From assembly GCA_041687395.1 (NCBI GenBank), contig JAWLCA010000023.1, positions 5,670 to 69,669 on the forward strand: 64,000 nt of DNA. Reading direction: 5' to 3'. The translations under genes and the position numbers were made by a program. This stretch comes from JAWLCA01 sp041687395. Its GTDB lineage: Bacteria; Pseudomonadota; Alphaproteobacteria; Rhodobacterales; Rhodobacteraceae. Under the pieces are notes generated by a model. It was not told the origin of the DNA. It did no database searches and was given only the letters and a program-made list of their open reading frames with translations. Positions 8,188 to 17,100 of the stretch are shown here, piece after piece; the first letter of the stretch is position 1, and every line of letters starts with the position of its first letter.

Positions 8188-9375
8188 ATGCACAAGGAGC
8201 ACGTCACGCGATGGGGAGTTGTCGCCGTGATCTCGCTGGGTGGTGTTATCGGTGCCCTGCACGTCGGCAAGATGCCTGTCGCTCTGCCGGCGATCCGTGA
8301 GGAGTTGCAGTTGAGCCTGGTTGCCGGGGGCTTCCTCGTATCCGTGTTCAGTGGACTTGGCATGTTTGCCGCGGTTGTTCTGGGTGCGATGGCCGACGCG
8401 GTAGGCCGCGCCCGGCTGATTGCCGCCGGGTTTCTGTGCCTTGCGGCCGGGGGCGTCCTGGGTGCCGTATCGCGGGATACGACGCTCCTGATGACCAGTC
8501 GCTTCATCGAGGGGATCGGCTTCATCTCGATCTCGGTGGCCTTGCCTGCGGTGATGACTGCGGCTGCGCGGGGGCGGGATCGGTCGCTGGCGCTTTCGCT
8601 GTGGAGCATTCACATGCCTGTCGGCATGACGTTGGCGGTGGTTGCTGCGCCTGCCGTCTTTGCGGTGGCAGATTGGCGGACACTCTGGGTCGCGGTTGCG
8701 GGCCTCAGCATCGCGGGGGGCGCTGCCGTCCTTCGGGGGATGGCGCGGATCGAATTGCCGCCGCCGCCCGTCGGCAGACCCTTGCGCACGATCGGCGATA
8801 CGGTGTCGCGTGGCGGGCTGGTGCTTCTGGCACTGGCTTTTGCCGCCTATGCCTTCCAGTGGATGTCGGTGATGGTCTGGCTGCCCACCTTTCTCGGCGC
8901 GGAATTGCAGATGACGACACTGCAGGCTGCAGCAATCACGGCGGTCGTGATCCTGATCAATGTGCCAGGCAACATTCTGGGCGGCTGGTTGGTGCGGGCA
9001 GGGGCTGCCACGCACCGGCTTATACCCATCAGCGTGGCGGTCATGGCCCTGACCTCGATCGGGATCTTCGGTCCATGGTTCGGTGACGGCATCCGACTGG
9101 TTCTGTGCCTCGCTTTTTCGTTCGTGGCAGGGTTTGTGCCCACGAGCCTGTTCAACTGCGTGCCGCAGCTTGCCCTTACTCCGGCGCATCTGGGCGCTGC
9201 GAACGGAATGCTGGTGCAGGGCTCGGCGGTCGGTCAGTTCTTCGGTGCGCCGCTGATCGCCGCGGCCGTCTCTGCCGCCGATGGCCGTTGGAGCGGCGCG
9301 ATCCTGCCGATGCTGGTCGCGGCCGCCATCGCCGCCGCGGCCGGCACCCACGGTGCCAGATCGGCGAACAAGTGA
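8188..9375 (+). CDS. MFS transporter
   Basis: 395 aa, 12 predicted transmembrane helices in two halves. The MFS motif-A region between helices 2 and 3 reads AMADAVGRARL. A strong ribosome binding stretch (GGAGAGGAGG, 8174-8183) sits just upstream and fixes this ATG. The substrate is unknown; the protein looks like the CynX/NimT-like and AraJ-like drug or organic-anion permeases. It is divergent from the FAH-family gene, with which it may share a catabolic role, but that is only proximity. Confidence 0.9.
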   Translation: MHKEHVTRWGVVAVISLGGVIGALHVGKMPVALPAIREELQLSLVAGGFLVSVFSGLGMFAAVVLGAMADAVGRARLIAAGFLCLAAGGVLGAVSRDTTLLMTSRFIEGIGFISISVALPAVMTAAARGRDRSLALSLWSIHMPVGMTLAVVAAPAVFAVADWRTLWVAVAGLSIAGGAAVLRGMARIELPPPPVGRPLRTIGDTVSRGGLVLLALAFAAYAFQWMSVMVWLPTFLGAELQMTTLQAAAITAVVILINVPGNILGGWLVRAGAATHRLIPISVAVMALTSIGIFGPWFGDGIRLVLCLAFSFVAGFVPTSLFNCVPQLALTPAHLGAANGMLVQGSAVGQFFGAPLIAAAVSAADGRWSGAILPMLVAAAIAAAAGTHGARSANK

Positions 9376-9915
9376 TGGAGGGCAGGGGGCGGAGTGTAGG
9401 GATCCTATTCCACACCCGTTTTGCTACCGGGCTGAGGCTCAGATAGTCTGGGCGTTCGACAAATCGATCGAATCGTACGCGAGCACGAGTTTCCAAGCGG
9501 CTGACCGGATTTCTCCGGTTTACCGAGCAAGTTGGCCGCTAGCCGTCGAAGTCGATCCGTCGTTCCCAGTCCGCGCAGAGTTCGTCTCGGGCGGGCCGGA
9601 TGAAAGACCTTCACGATGACCGCGATGGTCGCGCCTTCGCCGAGGTTGACCCTGTCCCTCCCTGCATGCTTTCCGTCAGTTGACTGGAAGCCATATCCAT
9701 CGTCGAGACATCCAGCCGCGTCTCACCTGTCCGATGAGCAGCAGTTTCGTATTGCGCCGGGCATGGGCTGGCACAACGAACACTGTTAAGCGACCCGCCA
9801 ATGGTTCGATTGACGTATTTGTCGTGGTTGGTGTGCGCCTGACTTAAGATTGCCAGGCGGTTCACTTACTCGAAGCACTTGTAAAAAAACGAATAGTTCC
9901 TCAAAATGCGGTTCA
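9376..9915. other. 540-base stretch without a recognisable gene
   Basis: This is the longest non-coding gap in the window. Base composition is more AT-rich than in the flanking genes, especially from about 9770 onward. Short ORFs exist on both strands (for example 9405-9614 minus and 9611-9865 minus), but their translations show no family words and no ribosome binding site. I see no terminator hairpin, tRNA or intact IS end. It could be a decayed gene or an old insertion scar. Confidence 0.5.
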
Positions 9916-10482
9916 ATGTACATCCGCTTCCCGCAATATGTTGTTGGTCCTGTGATCCGTAGACTCCTGCGCCTCCTGTTACCGCCACGCTTTGCTGCGA
10001 TCCTTTTTCGCGTGCAGCGGGTCTTTGCCCTGACCTTCGCAGCCGGTGTTGCCATGATGGCGATCACTGCCGAGGATGGTTCTGGCTTGGCCAGACTGGT
10101 GATGCAGACGTTGCCGTCGGCCAAGGTGGCATCCGCCGCCTCGCGGCCTATCGGTACCGACGGCGAAACCTTCACCGGGCGGGTCACCCGGATCGTCGAC
10201 GGCGACACATTCTTCATCACCGCGGCAAACGTTCGCATCCACGTCTGGGGGCTCGATGCACCGGCTATGAGCCAGCCCGGTGGAACGGCGGCCGCAGATC
10301 AGTTGCGGCAACTGTCCGGCGAGCGAACCCTCACCTGCCGCACCAGAGACGTTGATCGGGATGGCGGGATCGTCGGGCAGTGCTTCCTGCCGGACGGACG
10401 CGACATCGCCGCCGAGATGATCGCAAGGCGCTCGGCAGCCGAGTACTGCCTGATCTCACGTAACTACTATCGCACCTGCTGA
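9916..10482 (+). CDS. SNase-like (thermonuclease-fold) protein, probably catalytically dead
   Basis: 188 aa. An N-terminal hydrophobic segment (about residues 30-54) suggests membrane anchoring or export. The C-terminal part matches the staphylococcal-nuclease fold: FTGRVTRIVDGDTFFI, then NVRIHVWGLDAP. Where active enzymes read DxPE the sequence reads DAPA, and where they read D-x-Y-G-R it reads DRDGG. Thus the residues equivalent to Glu43 and Arg87 of SNase are missing, while the Arg35 equivalent (VRI) remains. Start chosen at the ATG at 9916; an alternative in-frame start at 9850 adds 22 polar residues. Confidence 0.72.
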   Translation: MYIRFPQYVVGPVIRRLLRLLLPPRFAAILFRVQRVFALTFAAGVAMMAITAEDGSGLARLVMQTLPSAKVASAASRPIGTDGETFTGRVTRIVDGDTFFITAANVRIHVWGLDAPAMSQPGGTAAADQLRQLSGERTLTCRTRDVDRDGGIVGQCFLPDGRDIAAEMIARRSAAEYCLISRNYYRTC

Positions 10483-10606
10483 GACGCACAAAAATGTCAG
10501 ACAGTGACGCTTCGGCCACCGGGGAGCGGTGTCGCCCCACCCCATTCCCTTCGCACCTCCATCCCCTGTCCAGAAGTTCGACATCAGCAGAAAGCGTCCT
10601 GTGTCC

Positions 10607-10777
10607 CTAGTCTTCGTCCGGCATGCGAGGACCTTGCGGCACCTCTTCGGCCGGTTCGTCCGTGGGGATCGCATAGCTGCCCTTCAGCCAACGGCCGAGG
10701 TCGATGTCGGCGCAGCGGCGCGAGCAGAAGGGGCGATAGGCGGGGACGGCCGGCTTCTTGCAGATCGGACAGGCCAT
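10607..10777 (-). CDS. yacG: DNA gyrase inhibitor YacG
   Basis: 56 aa zinc protein that binds GyrB and inhibits gyrase in E. coli. Both zinc pairs are visible: MACPICKK at the N-terminus and PFCSRRCADIDLGRW around residues 17-31, followed by the usual acidic tail. The ATG lies one base after the rng stop codon, completing the infA-maf-rng-yacG operon found in many alphaproteobacteria. Confidence 0.93.
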   Translation of the reverse strand: MACPICKKPAVPAYRPFCSRRCADIDLGRWLKGSYAIPTDEPAEEVPQGPRMPDED

Positions 10778-10778
10778 G

Positions 10779-11834
10779 TCAGCGGCTCCAGCCCCGCAAG
10801 GTGACGGCGAGGGGCATCCGGTCGCGGCGGCGCTGAAGTTCGTAGAGCCCAAGCGGCGTCCACCCGGCTAGGATGGTTTCGCTGCCTTCGGCGCGGAAAG
10901 CGGCCTTCAGCGTCTGCTCGATCACGTGGCGGTCGCGCTTGGGGCTGGGGGCGAAATCGATGGTGATCTGTCCGCCCAGGCCGCGCAGGCGCAACTGGCG
11001 CGGCAGTTCACGCGCGGCGGCGATGTTGGCCTTCAGCGCGGCCGCGGGCGAGGTGTCGCGGCCGGTGTTCACGTCCACCGCCACCAGTGCTCGCGTCGGC
11101 TCGACCGCCATGCCGGTTCCGCCTGGAAGCGCCACCAGCGGGTCGAGCAGTGCCGCAATATCGTCATCGACACCGTGCGCCGAAAAGGCGTCGCCATCGT
11201 CGGAAACGATCTCCGGCGCCGGATGGGACCAGTCGCGCACAGCCAGATCGTGCGGGCCGGGGGCATCGACAAGGAGTTCCGGCCTGCCTGCATGATCTGC
11301 CAGCACCGTCTCGGCCAGGCGACGAAGCTCGGCCAGTTCGGCCGCAATCTCGTCCTCTGGCGCAACTTCCGCCGCAGACCGCAGGATCAGTCCCAGCGAC
11401 GGGTCAGCGCCGGACATGCCAGCCTCGGCGAGAGTGGTCAGGCGGGTCTGCAGGGCGCTGTCGCGGATGCCTCGGGCGATGTTCAGGCCGGGTGCGCCCG
11501 GTGTTACGATCACACAGCGGCCCTTGAACAGAAGCCGCGTCGTGACCGGTACCGCCTTGCCCGGTTCGGCCACGCCGGAAACCTGCACCAGAACCGGCTG
11601 GCCCGGGCGCAGGCCGCCCGCCTGACGCAGGAAACCCGACTCGTCGGGCAGTTTCACGAAGACTCCTCCCAGACCCTTGACCGGGCGGTCCACGATGCCA
11701 CGCAGGATCGCGCCGGGCGCGGGCGGGCCGCCCTCGGGCGGGGCGATGGCAAGGTCTTCCAGCCGCCCGTCGATCATCAGCGCCGCGGCCTCGTGCCCGG
11801 CGATCCGGCCAAGTATGACGGCGCGGCCCTTCAT
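10779..11834 (-). CDS. rng: Ribonuclease E/G family protein
   Basis: 351 aa, shorter than RNase G of E. coli (~490 aa), as is common for this alphaproteobacterial operon copy. The RNase E/G catalytic core is recognisable by the acidic motifs LVAVDVNTGRDTS and QITIDFAPSPKRD, where Asp residues bind the catalytic Mg2+. The N-terminal S1-like part (GRIVD...GVFVKL...GFL) is compact. The ATG overlaps the maf stop (ATGA), so translation is coupled to maf. The likely role is endonucleolytic RNA processing; a full-length RNase E is expected elsewhere in the genome. Confidence 0.88.
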   Translation of the reverse strand: MKGRAVILGRIAGHEAAALMIDGRLEDLAIAPPEGGPPAPGAILRGIVDRPVKGLGGVFVKLPDESGFLRQAGGLRPGQPVLVQVSGVAEPGKAVPVTTRLLFKGRCVIVTPGAPGLNIARGIRDSALQTRLTTLAEAGMSGADPSLGLILRSAAEVAPEDEIAAELAELRRLAETVLADHAGRPELLVDAPGPHDLAVRDWSHPAPEIVSDDGDAFSAHGVDDDIAALLDPLVALPGGTGMAVEPTRALVAVDVNTGRDTSPAAALKANIAAARELPRQLRLRGLGGQITIDFAPSPKRDRHVIEQTLKAAFRAEGSETILAGWTPLGLYELQRRRDRMPLAVTLRGWSR

Positions 11835-12406
11835 GCCGGAACCCGCAGGCCGGCGGCTGTCAGCAAGGCTGCGGTTTCGGCCAGCGGCAGGCCGACGACT
11901 CCGGTGAAGCTGCCCGAAATCCACGGAATGAAAGCCCCGGCGAGGCCCTGGATGCCATAGCCCCCGGCCTTGCCCTGCCATTCGTCTGAGGCGAGATAGG
12001 TATTCAATTCATGATCCGACAGACGCTTCATCTTCACGGCAGTCTCCACCTCGCGCATCCAGATCCGGTCGCCCCGACGCACGGCCACTGATGTGATCAC
12101 CCGATGGCGGCGCCCCCCAAGAGCGACAAGAAACTCCGCCGCCTCGCCTGCGTCGGCCGGTTTTCCGAGGATGCGTCGCCCGAGGGCCACGGTGGTGTCT
12201 GCGCAGAGCACGACATCCTCGGCCTCGGCTGGCGTCGCCTCGGCCTTGGCACGCGCGATGCGGGCGCAGTATGGGCGCGGCAATTCGCGTTTCAATGGGG
12301 TTTCGTCGATGTCGGTCGGGCGCACGTCGTGCGGCACAAGCCCGATCTGGGCCAGCAGCTCGCGTCGTCTGGGGCTGGCGGACCCGAGGATCAGCCGCAA
12401 TGTCAC
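11831..12406 (-). CDS. maf: Maf family nucleoside-triphosphate pyrophosphatase
   Basis: 191 aa house-cleaning pyrophosphatase that hydrolyses non-canonical or bulk NTPs. It begins MTLRLILGSASPRRRELLAQ, with the Maf signature SASPRR, then VLCADTTVALG and the K-P-x-D-A-x-EA region. The GTG start overlaps the infA stop (GTGA) and its own stop overlaps the rng start, so infA, maf and rng form one coupled unit. Confidence 0.93.
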   Translation of the reverse strand: MTLRLILGSASPRRRELLAQIGLVPHDVRPTDIDETPLKRELPRPYCARIARAKAEATPAEAEDVVLCADTTVALGRRILGKPADAGEAAEFLVALGGRRHRVITSVAVRRGDRIWMREVETAVKMKRLSDHELNTYLASDEWQGKAGGYGIQGLAGAFIPWISGSFTGVVGLPLAETAALLTAAGLRVPA

Positions 12407-12621
12407 TTGAAGCGGTAGTTGATCCGGCCCTTGGTCAGGTCGTAGGGCGTCATCTCTACCTGAACCCGGTCGCCCGCCAGAACGCGGATCCGGTTCTTGC
12501 GCATCTTTCCTGCCGTGTGTGCGATGATCTCATGGCCGTTTTCCAGCTCGACCCTGAACGTCGCATTCGGCAGGAGTTCCTTCACGACGCCGGGGAATTC
12601 GAGCAGTTCTTCCTTGGCCAT
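12403..12621 (-). CDS. infA: Translation initiation factor IF-1
   Basis: 72 aa single S1/OB-fold protein that binds the ribosomal A site with IF-2 and IF-3. The start MAKEELLEFPGVVKELLPNA is typical of IF-1, as is the end LTKGRINYRFK. The in-frame ATG at 12621 was chosen over an upstream one at 12651 because it gives the canonical N-terminus. It is the first gene of the infA-maf-rng-yacG operon. Confidence 0.97.
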   Translation of the reverse strand: MAKEELLEFPGVVKELLPNATFRVELENGHEIIAHTAGKMRKNRIRVLAGDRVQVEMTPYDLTKGRINYRFK

Positions 12622-12719
12622 GGTCACTCCGTCCTTGCACCGCCCGGTCACGCCGGGCGCGCAAGTAGATGCGCCCGAAAGGGCAGGATTTCAAGGCAAA
12701 AGCGCGAACAAACCGGCGA

Positions 12720-13604
12720 TCAGCCCTTGCCGGGCACGATTTCGACCGATTTTGCACGCGGGGGTTGTTCGGCCCAGTGCTGGAAGTTCAGCACACCACC
12801 GTCGCGGCGCACCTCGGCAATGGCGTCGAGACTCACGTCGGCATAGGCCCAGCCTGGCTCGTCCATCGGGTTCTCGGCCAGGATGCCGGTCTCGGGCCAG
12901 CCGCGGTCGGGCGGGCCGTAGATCGCGGCGCGGCCGCGGTTCTCCTCGACGCCCACGCACCACTCCGCCTTGCCCACCAGCGGCGAGTGAACCACAACGC
13001 ATTGATTTTCAAGCGCCCGGGCCATCGACCCCACGCGGACGCGGGTGAAGCCTGCGGCCGTTTCGGTAGCCGAGGGGGCGAGAAGGATCTCGGCCCCGGC
13101 TTCGCACATCGCGCGGGCAAACAGGGGGAATTCGCTGTCGTAGCAGATCACCACGCCGATCTTACCCAGTGCGGTGTCGAACAGGCGCAGCGGGCCGCCG
13201 GGGTGGACGTCCCAATCCTCGCGCTCGAACCGGGTCATGATCTGCTTGTCCTGGTGGCCCAGGATTCCCTTTTTATTATAGAGGGTTGCGCGGTTCACGG
13301 GGCGGTTTCCGACATAGACTGGGCCCGAGGCGCCCAGGATGTGCACGCCGTATTCGGCCGCCAGCTTGCAGTGCACGGCGTCGGCGGCGTCTCGGTGGCG
13401 GGCCACCTCGCGCAGCGCGCCTTCAAGGTCGGCGGCGACCTCTGCCCCGCCCAGGCTGGCCAATTCCATCGCGCCGTATTCGGGGAAAACCAACAGGTCG
13501 GCGCCGTTCCCGGCGGCTTCGGCCACCCAGCGGGACAGCTTCGCCTCATAGGCATCGAAACTGTCGAACCAGTCGATCGGATAGGCAGCGGCGGCGATCT
13601 TCAT
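12720..13604 (-). CDS. Carbon-nitrogen hydrolase (nitrilase superfamily)
   Basis: 294 aa. The catalytic triad of the nitrilase fold is visible: Glu42 in FPEYGAMEL, Lys120 in GHQDKQIM and Cys154 in VVICYDSEFP. Members cleave amides or nitriles (for example omega-amidase, N-carbamoyl-amide or biotinidase-type substrates); the exact substrate is not determined by these motifs. The gene stands alone on the minus strand, divergent from rnhA across about 200 bases, which hold their promoters. Confidence 0.9.
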   Translation of the reverse strand: MKIAAAAYPIDWFDSFDAYEAKLSRWVAEAAGNGADLLVFPEYGAMELASLGGAEVAADLEGALREVARHRDAADAVHCKLAAEYGVHILGASGPVYVGNRPVNRATLYNKKGILGHQDKQIMTRFEREDWDVHPGGPLRLFDTALGKIGVVICYDSEFPLFARAMCEAGAEILLAPSATETAAGFTRVRVGSMARALENQCVVVHSPLVGKAEWCVGVEENRGRAAIYGPPDRGWPETGILAENPMDEPGWAYADVSLDAIAEVRRDGGVLNFQHWAEQPPRAKSVEIVPGKG

Positions 13605-13801
13605 GGGCGTCTCCTGTCGATGGGCGGGTTATACGGGGCCGCCGGATGCGCCGCAACCGCGGCCCCAAACCGGGTGCGCATCCACGTATGTTTCACGTGC
13701 ATCCGGCGTGCATGCCAGGTGCAAAAGTTGTGCGGTGGGGCAGGGCGTCGTCACGGCCGGGGCTTGCGGCGCGCGCGGCAATCGGGTCTAGACTGCCCGC
13801 C

Positions 13802-14275
13802 ATGAAGACCGAGCTTTTCGCCTACACCGACGGTGCCTGCAGCGGCAATCCCGGCCCTGGGGGGTGGGGGGTGCTGCTGATCGCCCGCGAGGGTCAGAAA
13901 GTCCTGCGCGAGCGCGAGTTGTCGGGCGGCGAGGCCGACACCACGAACAACCGCATGGAGCTGATGGCGGCGATCAGTGCGCTGGAAAGCCTGAGCCGGC
14001 CGTCCGAGATCACCATTGTCACCGACAGCGCCTATGTGAAGAACGGCATCACCGACTGGCTGGCGGGGTGGAAGCGCAAGGGCTGGCGCATCTCCAACGG
14101 GAAGCCGGTGAAGAACGTGGACCTGTGGCAGCGTCTGGATGCGGCGCGCGAGCGGCACACCGTGCACTGGCACTGGATCAAGGGCCATGCCGGCCACCCC
14201 GAGAACGAGCGCGCCGACGAGCTGGCGCGCGCCGGGATGGCACCCTTCAAGCCGAACGCGCGGGCCGCGGAATGA
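13802..14275 (+). CDS. rnhA: Ribonuclease HI
   Basis: 157 aa. It degrades the RNA strand of RNA-DNA hybrids, removing primers and R-loops. Catalytic carboxylates are in place: Asp10 in YTDGACSGNPG, Glu53 in NNRMELMAA, Asp75 in VTDSAYV, and the C-terminal Asp in NERADELAR, with the basic protrusion KRKGWR present. Its TGA overlaps the ATG of the next gene (ATGA). Confidence 0.95.
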   Translation: MKTELFAYTDGACSGNPGPGGWGVLLIAREGQKVLRERELSGGEADTTNNRMELMAAISALESLSRPSEITIVTDSAYVKNGITDWLAGWKRKGWRISNGKPVKNVDLWQRLDAARERHTVHWHWIKGHAGHPENERADELARAGMAPFKPNARAAE

Positions 14276-14919
14276 TCGGCGCGCTGCCGGCGGCGGTGCT
14301 GCTGGACTATGCCGCCGTGGCGGTCTTTGCGCTGACCGGCGCGCTGGTCGCCAGCCGGTCGCAGCTGGACATCGTGGGCTTCATCTTCATCGCCTGCCTG
14401 ACGGCGGTGGGCGGCGGCACCCTTCGCGACGTGATCCTGAACCGCGATCAGGTGTTCTGGGTGGCGGAACCCACGTTCATCGCTGCCGCCAGTTTGGCGG
14501 CGGTGCTGGTGTTCTTCACCGCGCATCTGCTGGAAAGCCGCTATCGCGCCCTGTTGTGGCTGGATGCCTGCGCGCTGGCCGTCGCCGTGCCGGCGGGCGT
14601 CGCGGTCGCGGTGGGGATGGGTCAGGCCTGGCCGATCATACTGATCATGGGGGTGGCGACGGGCTGTTTCGGCGGCCTGATGCGCGACGTGGTCTGCAAC
14701 GAGGTGCCGCTGGTGCTCAAACAGGGCGAGTTGTACGTGACCTGCGCCTTTGCCGGGGCAGGTGCCGCGGTGATCGCGCTGTGGGCGGGGTTGGAGACGG
14801 CGCCGGCGCTTCTGGCCTGCGCGATGGTCACGTTCACGCTGCGCGCGGGCAGCCTGCTGTTCGGTTGGCAACTGCCTGTCTACAAGGGTCAGCCGCCGCA
14901 GAACGAACCGAAGCGCTAG
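14272..14919 (+). CDS. Trimeric intracellular cation channel (TRIC/YadS) family membrane protein
   Basis: 215 aa with seven hydrophobic segments. Two inverted copies of the family motif are visible: TAVGGGTLRDVILNRDQVFW in the first half and GCFGGLMRDVVCNEVP in the second, the duplicated UPF0126 glycine-rich signature. Bacterial TRIC homologues conduct K+ or other monovalent ions. Start fixed by the ATGA overlap with rnhA. Confidence 0.9.
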   Translation: MIGALPAAVLLDYAAVAVFALTGALVASRSQLDIVGFIFIACLTAVGGGTLRDVILNRDQVFWVAEPTFIAAASLAAVLVFFTAHLLESRYRALLWLDACALAVAVPAGVAVAVGMGQAWPIILIMGVATGCFGGLMRDVVCNEVPLVLKQGELYVTCAFAGAGAAVIALWAGLETAPALLACAMVTFTLRAGSLLFGWQLPVYKGQPPQNEPKR

Positions 14920-14982
14920 GGCGGCCATGGTCGGGCGGGCGAAAGCGCTGGCCCGATCCGCGATTTCGCGCGATGTGAGGAC

Positions 14983-15897
14983 ATGAGCCTCGTTCCCGAT
15001 CTCTGGATCGTCGTCACGCTGGCGGCGGCCTTTTTCCAGACGCTGCGCTTCATGCTGCAAAAGCATCTGGCGACGGCGACCCTGTCGGCGTCCGGGGCCA
15101 CCTTCGCGCGTTTCCTTTTTTCCGCGCCGCTGGTGGTGCTGATCATGGCGGCCTATCTGGCCGCGACGGCGCAGGCCGTGCCGGATCTGAGCGCGGCATT
15201 CTGGCTTTACGGCGTGGCCGGCGGCACGGCGCAGATCCTTGCCACCATCTTTGTCGTCATGCTGTTCAAGAGCCGCAATTTCGCCGTCGGCATCACGCTG
15301 AAGAAGACGGAGGTATTGCTGACCGTTCTGGTCGGCTGGGTGCTGCTGGGCGAAGGGGTCAGCGCGGCGGCGCTGGCCGCGATGGCGCTGGGTGTCGTGG
15401 GCGTGTTGCTGCTGTCGGCGCCGCCGGGCGTCACCGGCTGGGGGTTGTCGGGCCTGGGAAACCGGGCGGTCGCGCTGGGGCTGGCCTCGGGGCTGTTCTT
15501 TGCGGTCTCCGGCGTGTGCTATCGCGGCGCGTCGCTGGAAATCGCCTCGGCTGATCCGCTGCTGCGGGCGGGCGTGACGCTGGCGGCGGTGACCGGGATG
15601 CAGGTGCTGGCGATGGCGGTCTGGCTGCGCCGGTTCGAGCCGGGGCAGATCGCCGCCGTCTGGCGGGCGCGGCGGGTGGCGGGCTGGATCGGCCTGACCT
15701 CGATGGCGGGGTCGTTCTGCTGGTTCACCGCCTTCACGCTGCAGGTGGTGGCCTATGTGCACGCGCTGGGGCAGGTCGAACTGATCCTCAGCCTGCTGGC
15801 GTCGGTTCTGGTGTTCCGCGAAGGCGTGCGTCCCAGAGAGCTTGCCGGGATCGCGGTGCTGGGGCTGTCCATCGTGGCCCTGATATTGGTTATCTAG
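14983..15897 (+). CDS. DMT superfamily (EamA-type) transporter
   Basis: 304 aa, about ten transmembrane helices arranged as two EamA repeats. It starts MSLVPDLWIVVTLAAAFFQT, and each repeat ends in a hydrophobic segment with a conserved E (LLGEGV and VFREGVRPREL). Substrate unknown; related proteins export amino acids or metabolites. It follows the TRIC gene by 63 bases on the same strand and ends in a CTAG shared with the stop of the convergent GlsB-like gene. Confidence 0.88.
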   Translation: MSLVPDLWIVVTLAAAFFQTLRFMLQKHLATATLSASGATFARFLFSAPLVVLIMAAYLAATAQAVPDLSAAFWLYGVAGGTAQILATIFVVMLFKSRNFAVGITLKKTEVLLTVLVGWVLLGEGVSAAALAAMALGVVGVLLLSAPPGVTGWGLSGLGNRAVALGLASGLFFAVSGVCYRGASLEIASADPLLRAGVTLAAVTGMQVLAMAVWLRRFEPGQIAAVWRARRVAGWIGLTSMAGSFCWFTAFTLQVVAYVHALGQVELILSLLASVLVFREGVRPRELAGIAVLGLSIVALILVI

Positions 15898-16133
15898 CGC
15901 CGCCGGACATAGGTCTGCCACAGCCAGATCAGCACCATTGCGCCGGCCACCGCACCGACGAAGCCGCCCAGCCAGCCGGCGAAGGTGGCGACCATGCGCA
16001 GCACCAGCCCGCCGACCAGCGCGCCGCCGATGCCGATGGCGATGGTGGTGGGCACGTCGGTATTCAGCTTCATCAGCCGGGTGGCGATGAAGCCTGCCGC
16101 GGCGCCCACAATGATCAGAACGACGACATTCAT
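15894..16133 (-). CDS. GlsB/YeaQ/YmgE-like stress response membrane protein
   Basis: 79 aa, three hydrophobic segments rich in Gly with the family pattern IIVGAAAGFIATRLM and IGIGGALVGGLVL. I chose the ATG at 16133 because a GGGGG stretch lies six bases upstream of it; the ATG at 16139 sits directly on that stretch. The family (transglycosylase-associated protein Pfam group) is stress-linked but of unknown biochemical role. Its TAG overlaps the TAG of the convergent DMT gene through CTAG. Confidence 0.85.
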   Translation of the reverse strand: MNVVVLIIVGAAAGFIATRLMKLNTDVPTTIAIGIGGALVGGLVLRMVATFAGWLGGFVGAVAGAMVLIWLWQTYVRRR

Positions 16134-16188
16134 GTGCATCCCCCACGTTGCGCGCAGTATCGGCCGAAAGTTGCGGCGCCGAAAGCGG

Positions 16189-17100
16189 TCAGGTCAGCGC
16201 AGTTCCCGGTTGCAGGGGCAGGCCACGCAGCAACTCGTCCGCCGCCATCGCCCGGCGGCCGCCGCGCTGGGCCAGCGTGATCTCTACCGCGCCGGTGCCG
16301 CAGGCGATGATCAGCCTCTGCCCGGCTTCCAGCACCGTGCCGGGCGTGCCTTGACCGGCGGCGACGCGGCTGCCCAGCAGCTTGATGCGCTCTCCCGCGA
16401 TGTCCACCCAGGCTCCGGGGAACGGTGACAGGCCGCGAATATGGGCATCGACCTGCGAGGCGGGGCGGGACCAGTCCACGCGCGCCTCGGCCTTGTCGAT
16501 CTTGGCGGAGTAGGTGACGCCGTCGTCGGGCTGTGGGATGGGCGTCAGTTCGGCCAGGCGGGCCAGCGCGTCCACGATCAGCCGCGCGCCCATCGCCGAC
16601 AGCCGGTCGTGCAGGTCGCCGGTGGTGTCCTCGGGGCCTATGGGGGTTGCCTCGCGCAGCAGAACCGGGCCGGTGTCCAACCCCTCCTCCATCTGCATGA
16701 TGCAGACGCCGGTTTCCGCGTCACCCGCCATCACCGCGCGGTGGATCGGCGCGGCCCCACGCCAGCGCGGCAGGAGGGAGGCGTGGATGTTCAGGCAGCC
16801 GTGGTGGGGGGCGTCGAGCACCGGCTGCGGCAGGATGAGGCCATAGGCGACCACGACCGCCACGTCGGCCTGTAGCGCGGCAAAATCGGCCTGCGCTTCC
16901 GTGCCCTTCAGGCTGGCGGGGTGGCGGACGGGCAGGCCGAGCGCTTCGGCCCGCGCCTGCACCGGGCTGGGGCGGGGCTGCTTGCCGCGCCCTGCCGGGC
17001 GGGGGGGCTGGGTGTAGACCGCGATGATCTCATGCGCCTCGGCCAGCGCTTCGAGTGCGGGTACCGAAAAGTCGGGAGTGCCCATGAACACGACCCTCAT
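16189..17100 (-). CDS. fmt: Methionyl-tRNA formyltransferase
   Basis: 303 aa. Transfers a formyl group from 10-formyl-THF to initiator Met-tRNA. The N-terminal Rossmann-like domain starts MRVVFMGTPDFSVPALEALA, and the active-site stretch NIHASLLPRWRGAAPIHRAV contains the catalytic Asn and His. The C-terminal OB-like domain (from about residue 205) contains SPFPGAWV. The ATG overlaps the stop of the deformylase-like gene (ATGA), giving a def-def2-fmt operon. Confidence 0.96.
   Translation of the reverse strand: MRVVFMGTPDFSVPALEALAEAHEIIAVYTQPPRPAGRGKQPRPSPVQARAEALGLPVRHPASLKGTEAQADFAALQADVAVVVAYGLILPQPVLDAPHHGCLNIHASLLPRWRGAAPIHRAVMAGDAETGVCIMQMEEGLDTGPVLLREATPIGPEDTTGDLHDRLSAMGARLIVDALARLAELTPIPQPDDGVTYSAKIDKAEARVDWSRPASQVDAHIRGLSPFPGAWVDIAGERIKLLGSRVAAGQGTPGTVLEAGQRLIIACGTGAVEITLAQRGGRRAMAADELLRGLPLQPGTALT

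Noticed and set aside
10483..10606. tRNA or small RNA between the nuclease-like gene and yacG
   Set aside because: No cloverleaf could be drawn; only a weak GGGG/CCCC pairing was seen.
12660..12719. Small hairpin GCCC-GAAA-GGGC after the nitrilase gene as a terminator
   Set aside because: Stem only four base pairs and no T-run in the gene's direction.
14032..16146. 704-aa minus-strand frame across rnhA, TRIC and DMT genes
   Set aside because: Spans three well-supported plus-strand genes and reads as Arg/His/Gln-rich shadow.
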